The notes below the pieces were generated by a model that made no database searches, was not told where the DNA came from, and saw nothing but the letters and a program-made list of their open reading frames with translations. This document shows, in pieces, positions 44,277 through 52,634 of a stretch of 64,000 bases of DNA (positions are counted from its first letter, which is position 1; each line of letters starts with the position of its first letter). Origin of the DNA: SVEL01 sp964573715 (lineage in GTDB: Bacteria; Bacillota; Clostridia; Lachnospirales; Lachnospiraceae); contig CAZNKR010000001.1 of NCBI GenBank assembly GCA_964573715.1, positions 1-64,000 of the forward strand. The letters run 5' to 3'. The position numbers and the translations under genes were made by a program.

Positions 44277-44918
44277 CTATATCTTTACGCTAAGTGTTAT
44301 TCCATCACCAATTGGAATGACACTAGTAATAAGTTCTTTTGAATTTTTCACTTCATATAAGAACTCTCGAATTCTTTTATGAATAGTTCTATTTCTTCTA
44401 GTTACTGTAAATTTGGATTCTACCAAATCCCCTTCTTGCAAAACATTATCTGCAATTAAAATTCCACCTTTAGGCATTACCTTTAATACCTCAGGTAAAA
44501 AATTGATGTATTGGGCTTTAGCAGCATCCATAAAAACAAAATCATACTGTTCATTAAGTGTAGGAATAACTTCTAATGCATCTCCAAATATAAGCTTTAT
44601 TCTATCACCATCTTTGGACATACTAATGTTTTTAGTAGCTATGGGTATTCTTTTGTCATAATTTTCAATTGTTGTAATAGTACAATCCTTAGGCATATAT
44701 TCGCTCATAAGAATTGCCGAGTATCCGATGGCACATCCAAGTTCTAAGATACGCTTTGGTTGTTTAATAGCAACCATAGTTCTTAGATATCCTTCCATCT
44801 CCTTTCGGATAATCGGCACGTTATTTTCTTTTGCAAAATCCTCTATCTGTGTTAGTAGTGGGGAATTTGTTTTTTCTAATGAATGAATATACGATACAAT
44901 ACGTTCATTTACTATCAT
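44277..44918 (-). CDS. trmR: O-methyltransferase TrmR (YrrM type)
   Basis: The 213-residue protein is a class I SAM-dependent O-methyltransferase of the family 3 (catechol-O-methyltransferase-like) group. It has RILELGCAIGYSAILMSEYM for SAM binding, FVFMDAAKAQYINFLPEVL for the metal/SAM region and GGILIADNVLQEGDL. In B. subtilis TrmR makes 5-methoxyuridine in tRNA. The same neighbours, U32 and MltG-like genes, support that identity. Confidence 0.85.
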   Translation of the reverse strand: MIVNERIVSYIHSLEKTNSPLLTQIEDFAKENNVPIIRKEMEGYLRTMVAIKQPKRILELGCAIGYSAILMSEYMPKDCTITTIENYDKRIPIATKNISMSKDGDRIKLIFGDALEVIPTLNEQYDFVFMDAAKAQYINFLPEVLKVMPKGGILIADNVLQEGDLVESKFTVTRRNRTIHKRIREFLYEVKNSKELITSVIPIGDGITLSVKI

Positions 44919-44919
44919 A

Positions 44920-45300
44920 TTATTCCTCGTTGGTATCTTTATCAGTAATTCTTAATGCCTCTATAATTTCCTCTGGACTATACTCTGTACTTAGCTCGTA
45001 TTTTCCAGGCTTTATATCTGCTTCATATAAGAAAGCCTGAAGAGCAAATGCATAAGAGCTGTCAATAAGTCCATTTTTAGAAAGTATGTCTCCTATATCT
45101 AATGTAGATGCTCCCTGTGGAATAGTTATCTGTACATTTGTACCTTCACCACTTTTAGCCATACCTTCTTCAGTAAATACCTTCTCACCAAATGAGAATG
45201 CATTACTACACACCAAGTAAAAAACAACAACCACAATAATATATACTAAAATCTTTAATGAAGTTTGAAGTATAGCTGATGATGTTTTTTTTAGATTCAT
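44920..45300 (-). CDS. Short MltG-like membrane protein without catalytic domain
   Basis: The 126-residue protein occupies the mltG/yrrL position before trmR, but is only about a third of the usual MltG length. It has one membrane helix (about residues 13-32) and the small LysM-like module of MltG (ITIPQGASTLDIGDILSKNG, PGKYELSTEYSPEEIIEAL). The lytic transglycosylase domain with its catalytic Glu is missing. Whether a full MltG exists elsewhere cannot be known here. It resembles the fla-operon protein at 375-911 in domain content. Confidence 0.7.
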   Translation of the reverse strand: MNLKKTSSAILQTSLKILVYIIVVVVFYLVCSNAFSFGEKVFTEEGMAKSGEGTNVQITIPQGASTLDIGDILSKNGLIDSSYAFALQAFLYEADIKPGKYELSTEYSPEEIIEALRITDKDTNEE

Positions 45301-45353
45301 AATATATCTCCAATCCTTTTTAAGCGACTACTTTTTGCATTATAACTAAATCC

Positions 45354-45689
45354 TTATAAAAAGTCTAGTTCTAATTGAAGTCCGCCTACAAGAATTTCAT
45401 TTATCTGTTGCATCATCTTACATACTACTAATTCAGAATTCAAGTAATTGGCAGCTACAGTATTATTAAGAATATCTGCGTATTGAGATAAAAGTAAATT
45501 TGAAATTTCCTTCCCTGTCTTTCCACTATACTGAGTCGAAATTCTAGCTTTTCTAAAGGTTTGAACTCGTTCTTTAAGTTCAGGGGTTTCTTCCAATAAT
45601 CTCCTATAAATATCAAATGTTTGATATTCATCACTATCTAATACTGCCTTAATTAATTCATAGGCTTTGCCTTTTACATTGTCGTTCAT
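45354..45689 (-). CDS. ylbF: YlbF/YmcA family regulator
   Basis: The start at 45689 (MNDNVKGKAYELIKAV) has GAGG at seven bases; a TTG six codons upstream lacks a site. The product of about 111 residues is all-helical. It has the DUF964 pattern SDEYQTFDIYRRLLEETPEL and C-terminal VVCKMMQQINEILVGGLQLE. In B. subtilis YlbF, YmcA and YaaT form a complex that directs RNase Y. Here it follows the RNase J gene by 10 bp. Confidence 0.8.
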   Translation of the reverse strand: MNDNVKGKAYELIKAVLDSDEYQTFDIYRRLLEETPELKERVQTFRKARISTQYSGKTGKEISNLLLSQYADILNNTVAANYLNSELVVCKMMQQINEILVGGLQLELDFL

Positions 45690-45699
45690 ATTAATGCCT

Positions 45700-47373
45700 C
45701 TATTCAACTTCCATAATGATTGGTAAAATCATTGGATTTCTCTTAATTTTTTTCCATAAATAATCACTAAGTGCTTCTTTAACGATCATTTTAATTTTGC
45801 CCCAGTCAGCAATGTTTTTCTCTATACAGTCAATCACTGCATCATTGACAACTTTTCTAGCATCCTCTAAAAGATTCTCAGCTTCTCTAACATACACAAA
45901 GCCTCTAGAAACAATATCAGGGCCTGTAAGTAACTGATTTGAATATTTTTCAAAAGTCATTACCACAATGATAATACCATTTTCAGCTAAGTTCTGTCTG
46001 TCTCTAAGAACAATATTACCAACATCGCCAACACCAAGTCCATCAACTAATATGCTACCAGCCTGAACATGATCTTTTACATAGCCTTCTTTATTGCTAA
46101 GTTCCAAAACATCTCCTGAAGATAAAAGGAAAATGTTATCTGTTGGAACTCCCATAGATTCAGCTAATTCTGCATGACCCTTTAAATGTCTGTATTCACC
46201 ATGCACAGGAATAGAATACTTTGGTTTTACTAATGAATAAATAAGCTTTATTTCTTCCTGACAAGCATGTCCTGATACGTGAGTATCCTGGAAAATAACA
46301 TTTGCGCCTTTCATTGAAAGCTCATTAATAACCTTAGATACAGCCTTTTCATTACCAGGAATTGGAGTTGAACTAAATACTACTGTATCTCCTGGTTTAA
46401 TTGTAACCTTACGATGAATTGATGCAGCCATTCTAGAAAGAGCAGCCATAGACTCACCTTGTGAACCAGTAGTAATAAGTACAAGCTGGTCATCAGTGTA
46501 ATTTTTCATTTCTTCAATATCTATTATAGTGTTATCTGGAATCTGTAAATAATCTAATCCCCTAGCTGTAGTAATGATATTTACCATACTACGTCCTTCA
46601 ATAACAACTTTTCTTCCATATTTGTTAGCCGAATTAATAATCTGCTGAACACGATCTACGTTTGATGCAAATGTAGCAACAATAATACGTCTAGATGCAT
46701 TTTCTGCAAATATATGATCAATAGTTTTTCCAACTGTTCTTTCTGAACTTGTAAATCCAGGTCTAAGTACATTTGTACTATCTGCCATGAGAGCAAGTAC
46801 ACCCTTTTTACCAAGTTCACCAAATCTTGTGAGATCTATAGTATCTCCAAATACTGGAGTGTAATCAATTTTAAAGTCGCCTGTATGAACAATACAACCT
46901 GCGGGGGTAAAAATAGCAAGTCCAGCAGCATCTGCAATACTATGATTTACTTTGATAAATTCAATTCTAAAGCAACCAAGATTTATTGACTGACCATGTT
47001 TTACAATTTTCTTCTTTACAAGTTTTTCTATGCCATGTTCCTTAAGCTTTCCTTCAATAATACCAAGTGTTAGCTTTGTTGCATATAAAGGAACATTGAT
47101 TTCTTTTAAAACGTATGGAATAGCTCCAATATGATCCTCATGACCATGAGTTATAATAATACCCTTTATCTTATCTGCATTTTCCTTAAGATAAGTAATA
47201 TCCGGAATAACCAAATCTATACCTAACATTTCATCATCTGGGAAAGACAATCCACAATCCACTATGATAATGCTGTCTTCATATTCAAAGCATGTCATGT
47301 TCATACCAATCTGTTCTAATCCACCAAGTGGTATGATTTTTATCTTTGCGTTTTCTTTTTCTTCTACTTTCAC
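45700..47373 (-). CDS. rnj: Ribonuclease J
   Basis: RNase J is a beta-CASP metallo-beta-lactamase with 5'-3' exonuclease and endonuclease activity in mRNA and rRNA processing. The GTG at 47373 is chosen because AGGAGG lies seven bases upstream; an ATG at 47415 has no site and overlaps the DUF1292 gene. The roughly 557-residue product has IITHGHEDHIGAIPYVL, VHTGDFKIDYTP, the beta-CASP domain with TTGSQGE, and the closing HVSGHACQEE and PVHGEYRHL motifs. It is complete. Confidence 0.95.
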   Translation of the reverse strand: MKVEEKENAKIKIIPLGGLEQIGMNMTCFEYEDSIIIVDCGLSFPDDEMLGIDLVIPDITYLKENADKIKGIIITHGHEDHIGAIPYVLKEINVPLYATKLTLGIIEGKLKEHGIEKLVKKKIVKHGQSINLGCFRIEFIKVNHSIADAAGLAIFTPAGCIVHTGDFKIDYTPVFGDTIDLTRFGELGKKGVLALMADSTNVLRPGFTSSERTVGKTIDHIFAENASRRIIVATFASNVDRVQQIINSANKYGRKVVIEGRSMVNIITTARGLDYLQIPDNTIIDIEEMKNYTDDQLVLITTGSQGESMAALSRMAASIHRKVTIKPGDTVVFSSTPIPGNEKAVSKVINELSMKGANVIFQDTHVSGHACQEEIKLIYSLVKPKYSIPVHGEYRHLKGHAELAESMGVPTDNIFLLSSGDVLELSNKEGYVKDHVQAGSILVDGLGVGDVGNIVLRDRQNLAENGIIIVVMTFEKYSNQLLTGPDIVSRGFVYVREAENLLEDARKVVNDAVIDCIEKNIADWGKIKMIVKEALSDYLWKKIKRNPMILPIIMEVE

Positions 47374-47414
47374 GTGCGCACCTCCTAAATGCCTGCTATA
47401 TAAATCTAAATTCA

Positions 47415-47681
47415 TTATTTTTCAAGGTCAATATCATCTAAAATTTCTGCAAATATCTTTGATACAGCATCTAATTCATTATCATCTTCCACGATTTCAT
47501 AAATAGCCTCTGCATCTGAATCCTTTGATAAATCCTTTAAAATATATGCATCTTCTGATGTTTCATCATCTGTTTCTGTTACAAGAATGTAATTTGTATT
47601 GTTTATTCTTGTTTGTTCTACTACATAAAATTCTACTTCTTCTCCAGTTTCTGAAACTGTGAAATTAATTTTTTCTGTCAT
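47415..47681 (-). CDS. DUF1292 family protein
   Basis: The 88-residue acidic protein has the DUF1292 pattern TVSETGEEVEFYVVEQTRIN and YILVTETDDETSEDAYILKD. It has no known activity. In B. subtilis its relative YrzB follows ruvX (yrrK), and the same order is kept here. RNase J comes next. Confidence 0.85.
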   Translation of the reverse strand: MTEKINFTVSETGEEVEFYVVEQTRINNTNYILVTETDDETSEDAYILKDLSKDSDAEAIYEIVEDDNELDAVSKIFAEILDDIDLEK

Positions 47682-47691
47682 AAATCCTCCA

Positions 47692-48117
47692 TTATGCGTT
47701 GCTACGCGAATCTAAAAAACCTTGTAAAATAAAAACTGCTGCAATACTATCTACATACTTGCCTCTATCCTCACGTCTGATTCCCGCTTCTATCATGGCT
47801 TTGTGTGCACTAACTGTTGTGAGTCTTTCATCCCACATAGTCACCTTTAAGCCTGTTCTTCTTTCTAACATATCTTTAAACTCTAGTGACTTTTCTGCAC
47901 GGTCACCCAGTGAGTTATTCATATTTTTAGGTAAACCTAAAACAATTTCGCTTACTTCATATTCTTTAATTAATTCTTCAATACGCGCAAGAGATTTTCT
48001 AAGCTTATTTTCTTGCTCCCTCCTTATTATTTCAATAGGCTGCGCAGTAAATAAAAGTGGATCTGAAATAGCCACTCCTACCGTCTTTGAACCATAATCA
48101 AGTCCCATAATTCTCAT
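47692..48117 (-). CDS. ruvX: Putative pre-16S rRNA nuclease / Holliday junction resolvase-like RuvX (YqgF)
   Basis: The 141-residue protein has the RNase H-like YqgF fold with MGLDYGSKTVGVAISDPL (catalytic Asp), EIVLGLPKNMNNSLGDRA (Glu) and LTTVSAHKAMIEAG. Reported roles include trimming of 16S rRNA and junction resolution. It lies 12 bp after reoM. Confidence 0.93.
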   Translation of the reverse strand: MRIMGLDYGSKTVGVAISDPLLFTAQPIEIIRREQENKLRKSLARIEELIKEYEVSEIVLGLPKNMNNSLGDRAEKSLEFKDMLERRTGLKVTMWDERLTTVSAHKAMIEAGIRREDRGKYVDSIAAVFILQGFLDSRSNA

Positions 48118-48129
48118 ATTTCCACCTAT

Positions 48130-48399
48130 CTACTTATCACTTTTAAGTTTGTTATTTATATAGTATGTTAGTGCTTCTTCAATTAACTCATCTCGTTCAA
48201 CCTTCATAATAAGGCTTCTAGCATTGTTATGGCTAGTAATATATGTTGGGTCTCCTGACATAATATATCCTACTATTTGATTTACAGGGTTGTATCCTTT
48301 TTCTACAAGAGCATTGTAAACGACCTTTAATACTTCGCCTACCTCTACCTTTGGTTCTTCTACTGTCTTAAAATATTGTGTACTACTAATAACGCTCAT
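48130..48399 (-). CDS. reoM: ReoM/IreB family regulator (DUF965)
   Basis: The 89-residue protein is all-helical, with the family signature EKGYNPVNQIVGYIMSGDPT and ITSHNNARSLIMKVERDELI. In Listeria, ReoM is phosphorylated on Thr7 by a PASTA kinase and controls MurA stability; a threonine stands at position 7 here. The family precedes ruvX in Firmicutes, as it does here. Confidence 0.9.
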   Translation of the reverse strand: MSVISSTQYFKTVEEPKVEVGEVLKVVYNALVEKGYNPVNQIVGYIMSGDPTYITSHNNARSLIMKVERDELIEEALTYYINNKLKSDK

Positions 48400-48470
48400 T
48401 TTTCCAAACCTTTCTTTAATTGTAACTTATCTATCACGCACAACTATACTAGTCTATTTTATACTAAATT

Positions 48471-49778
48471 CTATAATTGGGCAAGTAAAATTTCTCCTAT
48501 GTTTTTTTCAATAGATACTTTTACTATTTCACCAGATAAATCCTTATTTGATTTTATACCAACCTTTACATACTCCATAGTATGTCCAACCTGATATTTT
48601 TCCCCACCAATATTAGTTTCCTCTTCTACCAATATTAATGTTTCACTTCCTATAAATCTATTTCTATATTCTGTGTTTTGTTTATCATTTAGTTCTAATA
48701 GAATATCACTTCTTTTTCCTTTAACCAAATCATCTATTTGTCCATCCATATTTGCGGCTATTGTTCCCTTACGTTTAGAATATTTGAATATATGCATTTC
48801 TGCAAAATTCACTTTTTCTAAAAATTCTTTACATTCCATGAATTCTTCATCACTCTCTTTAGGAAATCCTACAATTACATCTGTTGTAATTGCTGCATTT
48901 TCATAATACTTTCTAATAAGAGTAGTAATATTAAAATATTCTTCTGGAGTATAATGTCTATTCATTCTTTTTAAGGTTTCTTCACATCCACTTTGAAGTG
49001 ATAAATGAAAATGAGGACAAAATTCAGGAATACTTTTTAACTTTGAAAGAAATGTTTCTGTTACAATCATTGGTTCAAGGGAACCTAATCGCACTCTACA
49101 TATTCCTTCTATATTTGCAACCTCGCTTATTGCATCAATTAGGGAGATGTTCTCATTTTTTAAATCTTTTCCATAGGAACTAAGATGTATTCCTGTTAAA
49201 ATTATTTCTTTATATCCTTTTGTGGAAAGCTCTTTAACCTCATTAATAATATCTTCAATTCTTCTTGAACGTATTCTTCCACGAGCATAAGGTATAATAC
49301 AATAAGTGCAAAACTGATTACAGCCATCTTGAATTTTTATAAATGCTCTGGTATGTTCTGTAACCGTAGTCATCTGCATATCCTCATACTCCGATTCATG
49401 ACTCAAATCATCTAATACAGTATTATGGCTCCTATCCATTAAATATTCTTCAATTATTCCAACTAGTCTAGATTTATTATTATTACCTATAACTATATCA
49501 ATAGCCTCATCCTTTAATATTTCTTCACCTGCTGCTTGTACATAACAGCCTGTGGCAACAACTATTGCATTTGGATTCATTTTCTTAGCTTTATGAAGCA
49601 TCTGTCTTGACTTTCTATCAGCAATATTAGTTACTGTACAGGTATTAATAACATATATATCCGCGCCTACATCAAATGGTACTATTTCGTAACCACTCTC
49701 GTAAAGGTTCTGTCTCATGGCATCTGTTTCGTAAGTATTCACCTTACATCCTAGATTATGCAGTGCAACTTTTTTCAT
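48471..49778 (-). CDS. mtaB: tRNA (t6A37) methylthiotransferase MtaB
   Basis: The 435-residue radical SAM enzyme adds a methylthio group to threonylcarbamoyladenosine 37 of tRNA. Cluster cysteines of the N-terminal UPF0004 domain lie in NLGCKVNTYE, VINTCTVTN and ATGCYVQ. The radical SAM motif is DGCNQFCTYCIIPYARG, and a C-terminal TRAM domain follows. The LGCKVN start separates it from MiaB. It is divergent to the HPr-like gene. Confidence 0.93.
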   Translation of the reverse strand: MKKVALHNLGCKVNTYETDAMRQNLYESGYEIVPFDVGADIYVINTCTVTNIADRKSRQMLHKAKKMNPNAIVVATGCYVQAAGEEILKDEAIDIVIGNNNKSRLVGIIEEYLMDRSHNTVLDDLSHESEYEDMQMTTVTEHTRAFIKIQDGCNQFCTYCIIPYARGRIRSRRIEDIINEVKELSTKGYKEIILTGIHLSSYGKDLKNENISLIDAISEVANIEGICRVRLGSLEPMIVTETFLSKLKSIPEFCPHFHLSLQSGCEETLKRMNRHYTPEEYFNITTLIRKYYENAAITTDVIVGFPKESDEEFMECKEFLEKVNFAEMHIFKYSKRKGTIAANMDGQIDDLVKGKRSDILLELNDKQNTEYRNRFIGSETLILVEEETNIGGEKYQVGHTMEYVKVGIKSNKDLSGEIVKVSIEKNIGEILLAQL

Positions 49779-49804
49779 AATAATTAATTTATCCTTTCTC
49801 TTCT

Positions 49805-49819
49805 ACTTGTTTTACAAGT
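49805..49819. promoter_or_regulatory. Dyad between divergent mtaB and HPr-like genes
   Basis: ACTTGT and ACAAGT flank a TTT centre, forming a 15-bp inverted repeat in the 173-bp divergent region. It could be an operator for either gene; no known regulator site is recognised. Confidence 0.25.
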
Positions 49820-49855
49820 TCAAATTTTAGGGGCTCTTTTTGTGCAATTTTTTGA

Positions 49856-49884
49856 TTGACTTTTATATCTAATAAATGTAATAT
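49856..49884 (+). promoter_or_regulatory. Sigma-A promoter of the HPr-like gene
   Basis: TTGACT is followed after 17 bp by TAATAT on the plus strand, about 60 bp before the ATG at 49952. Confidence 0.7.
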
Positions 49885-49951
49885 GTATACAAATGGGAAA
49901 TTATTTTCCATTTATAAAAATTCAAATTTTCAGTATAGGAGGGTTTCCATC

Positions 49952-50185
49952 ATGAAAACTATTCAGATTTGCTTAAACTCAATTGATAAAGTTAAGGCTT
50001 TTGTAAACGATATTACAAAGTTCGAAACAGATTTCGATTTAGTATCAGGTAGATACGTAATTGACGCTAAGTCTATTATGGGTATCTTCAGTCTTGATTT
50101 ATCTAAGTCTATCGATTTATGCATTCATGCAGATGAAAGCAACATCGATGCTATCTTAGAGGTACTTAAGCCATACATGGTGTAA
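49952..50185 (+). CDS. HPr-like protein lacking the phosphorylatable histidine
   Basis: The 77-residue protein follows the HPr fold. It contains RYVIDAKSIMGIFSLDLSKS, matching the NAKSIMGVMSL stretch of HPr with the regulatory Ser46 preserved. The catalytic loop GLHARPA is replaced by SIDKVKAFV, so His15 is missing and PTS phosphotransfer is not possible by the usual route. A TAGGAGGG site precedes the ATG. With its own strong promoter and two downstream terminators it is a single-gene unit. It may be a Crh-like regulator, but this is inference. Confidence 0.75.
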   Translation: MKTIQICLNSIDKVKAFVNDITKFETDFDLVSGRYVIDAKSIMGIFSLDLSKSIDLCIHADESNIDAILEVLKPYMV

Positions 50186-50199
50186 TTACATCATTATTT

Positions 50200-50230
50200 A
50201 TGGGGATGAATTTCATCCCCATCTTTTTTT
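50200..50230 (+). terminator. Terminator after the HPr-like gene
   Basis: ATGGGGATGAA pairs with TTCATCCCCAT and is followed by a run of T on the plus strand. Confidence 0.9.
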
Positions 50231-50252
50231 CAAATAGTAACATACATAGAAG

Positions 50253-50273
50253 CTCCCATTAGGGAGTTTTTTT
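50253..50273 (+). terminator. Second plus-strand terminator-like hairpin next to the thiI stop
   Basis: CTCCC and GGGAG surround a four-base loop and are followed by seven T. On the minus strand the A tract precedes the stem, so it points to plus-strand transcription and may protect thiI from read-through. Confidence 0.6.
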
Positions 50274-51459
50274 ATGCCTCCACTACTACTACATCTGTAT
50301 TTTCAATTGCCCATTTAACAAGCTCATCAATCTTGTCATTCATTTTTTCTTCAGATTTTCTTATTACATTAAGATTTGGTTTTGTTACAGGATGTTTTGC
50401 AACAAAGGTTGTACAGCAATCCTCATAAGGCTGAATTGAAGTTTCATAAGTATCTATCTTTATAGCTATATCCACAATATCCTGCTTATCAAATGCTATA
50501 ACTGGTCTAAATACAGGCATTGTACATACTTCATTAATTACTCCTAATGATTGGAGTGTCTGACTTGAAACCTGTCCAATGCTTTCACCTGTTACTAATC
50601 CAAGTGCGCCTGATTCTTTAGCAAAATGCTCAGCAATTTTAAACATTATTCTCTTCATAATGATAGTAAGTTCATCATGTGGACACTTTTCATAAATGTA
50701 TAGCTGCACATCTGTAAAATTAACTATATTAAGCTTAATCGGTCCAGAATATATCGCAACTTTTTTTGCTAAATCAATAACTTTTTGTTTTGCTCTTTCT
50801 GAAGTATATGGTGGAGCATGAAAATAAGTAGCCTCAAGCTGAACTCCTCTTTTAGATACCATGTATCCAGCAACCGGACTATCAATACCACCTGAAAGTA
50901 AAAGCATTACTTTTCCAGCTGTTCCTATTGGCATTCCACCAGGACCAGGAATTATTTCAGAGTAAATATTAATATGTCTTCTAATTTCAACATTAAGCAT
51001 TAACTGTGGCTTATGAACATCCACCTTCATTTCTTCAAAGGTATCAAGAAGATATTCACCTAGCTGTCTATTTATAGCCATAGAATCAAGGGGATAATTC
51101 TTTCTTGCACGTCTTGCATTTACCTTAAAAGTAATGTTTTTATCCGGATAGGTTTCATCCACATATTGTGCAACCTTTTGGCACAAATCTTCAAAGCCTT
51201 CATCTTCAATTTGAACCATTGGACATATTCCAACTATACCAAACACACATTTCAATGCACCTACAACCTCATCAAAATCATAGTCCGAAAGAGCATCTAC
51301 ATATATTCTTCCCTCTTCTTTATGAGCTTTATACTCACCATCAATTCTTTTTAAGGCTTTAGTTATCTGTGATACCAATGCATCTTCAAAAATAAACTTA
51401 TTTTTTCCCTTTACTCCTATTTCAGCGTACTTAATTAAAAAAGACTTGTACTGTATCAT
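50272..51459 (-). CDS. thiI: tRNA 4-thiouridine synthase / sulfurtransferase ThiI
   Basis: The 395-residue enzyme activates tRNA U8 for sulfur insertion and can serve thiamine synthesis. An N-terminal ferredoxin-like/THUMP region (about residues 1-165) precedes the PP-loop domain with MLLLSGGIDSPVAGYMVSKR. It has no C-terminal rhodanese domain; this shorter form is normal in Bacillus and Clostridia. The upstream cysteine desulfurase probably supplies sulfur directly. Confidence 0.94.
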   Translation of the reverse strand: MIQYKSFLIKYAEIGVKGKNKFIFEDALVSQITKALKRIDGEYKAHKEEGRIYVDALSDYDFDEVVGALKCVFGIVGICPMVQIEDEGFEDLCQKVAQYVDETYPDKNITFKVNARRARKNYPLDSMAINRQLGEYLLDTFEEMKVDVHKPQLMLNVEIRRHINIYSEIIPGPGGMPIGTAGKVMLLLSGGIDSPVAGYMVSKRGVQLEATYFHAPPYTSERAKQKVIDLAKKVAIYSGPIKLNIVNFTDVQLYIYEKCPHDELTIIMKRIMFKIAEHFAKESGALGLVTGESIGQVSSQTLQSLGVINEVCTMPVFRPVIAFDKQDIVDIAIKIDTYETSIQPYEDCCTTFVAKHPVTKPNLNVIRKSEEKMNDKIDELVKWAIENTDVVVVEA

Positions 51460-51468
51460 TTTTTCTCC

Positions 51469-52626
51469 TTATTTTCTGACGAATTTACGCAGCATTGTAA
51501 TATTTTGATTAATTGTTTCTATGGCATAATCTATTTCTTCAAGGGTTGTACTGTATGAAAAGCTAAATCTAATTGTAGAATCTATTTCTTCATTTTTAAG
51601 TCCTATGCCTTTTAATGTTGCACTAACACTTTTTGCCTTATTTGACGAGCAGGCAGATCCTGCCGAAACATATATATTCTTATCTTCAAGTGTATGAAGC
51701 ATTACCTCACTTCTTACGCCTACAAAGCTTGCACTAACAATATGTGGTGCGCTTTCATCACCAGTCTTACTATTAATAACCACATTATCCATTTTTTCAA
51801 GTTCTTCTATAAAGTGGTTTTTCAATTCGTATAAATGATTTATTTTTTCATCAAAATTATCATAGGCAAGTCTTACTGCTTCAGAAAGTCCTGCAATAGC
51901 AGGTACATTTTCAGTACCAGAACGCATACCCTTTTGTTGTCCTCCACCATAAATAATAGGTTTAATTTTAACCTTAGAGGATACATATAAAAATCCTGAA
52001 CCCTTTGGTCCATTTATCTTATGTCCGCTTACGCTTAACATATCTATTCCAAGTTTGTTTGGATAAATTTTATACTTTCCATAGGCTTGAATAGCATCAA
52101 CATGAAATATAGTATTTGGATTTTTCTCTTTGATTATTTTGGAAGCTTCACTTATGGGTTCAATTGCTCCAATCTCATTATTAACGTACATAATTGATAC
52201 TAGAATAGTATCCTCACATACTTCATTTCTAAGAGTTTCTAAATCAATATGACCATTCTTGTCAACAGGAAGGTATGTAATTCTAAATCCATGTTCTTTT
52301 AAGAAATCCATAGTACTAAGTATTGATGCATGCTCTACCATAGAAGTAATAATATGCATGCCACTTCGTTTGTTAGCCATGGCAGTTCCTATTAATGCAA
52401 GATTATTTGACTCTGTTCCTCCTGATGTAAAGATTATCTCTTTTTCAGAAGCTTTAAGGCTTTTTGCAATAATTTCTCTTGCCGTTTTAACATATCTTTC
52501 AGCTTCGACTCCTTTTTGGTGAAGAGAAGATGGGTTTCCATAATCCTCACTCATAACCTTTATCATAATATCTTTAACACTATTGGCCACTACTGTTGTG
52601 GCAGAATTATCCAAATATGCTTCCAT
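51469..52626 (-). CDS. Cysteine desulfurase (NifS/IscS family)
   Basis: The 385-residue PLP enzyme has EAYLDNSATTVVANSV at the N-terminus and the PLP lysine in SVSGHKINGPKGSGFL. The catalytic cysteine loop is YVSAGSACSSNKAKSV. It removes sulfur from cysteine. It is paired with thiI (10 bp apart), so the likely acceptor is ThiI, as with NifZ in B. subtilis. Confidence 0.92.
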   Translation of the reverse strand: MEAYLDNSATTVVANSVKDIMIKVMSEDYGNPSSLHQKGVEAERYVKTAREIIAKSLKASEKEIIFTSGGTESNNLALIGTAMANKRSGMHIITSMVEHASILSTMDFLKEHGFRITYLPVDKNGHIDLETLRNEVCEDTILVSIMYVNNEIGAIEPISEASKIIKEKNPNTIFHVDAIQAYGKYKIYPNKLGIDMLSVSGHKINGPKGSGFLYVSSKVKIKPIIYGGGQQKGMRSGTENVPAIAGLSEAVRLAYDNFDEKINHLYELKNHFIEELEKMDNVVINSKTGDESAPHIVSASFVGVRSEVMLHTLEDKNIYVSAGSACSSNKAKSVSATLKGIGLKNEEIDSTIRFSFSYSTTLEEIDYAIETINQNITMLRKFVRK

Positions 52627-52634
52627 GATTTCCT

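Noticed and set aside
50272..51459. ThiI as truncated because it lacks a rhodanese domain
   Set aside because: The short form of about 400 residues is normal for Firmicutes, and a dedicated cysteine desulfurase gene is adjacent.
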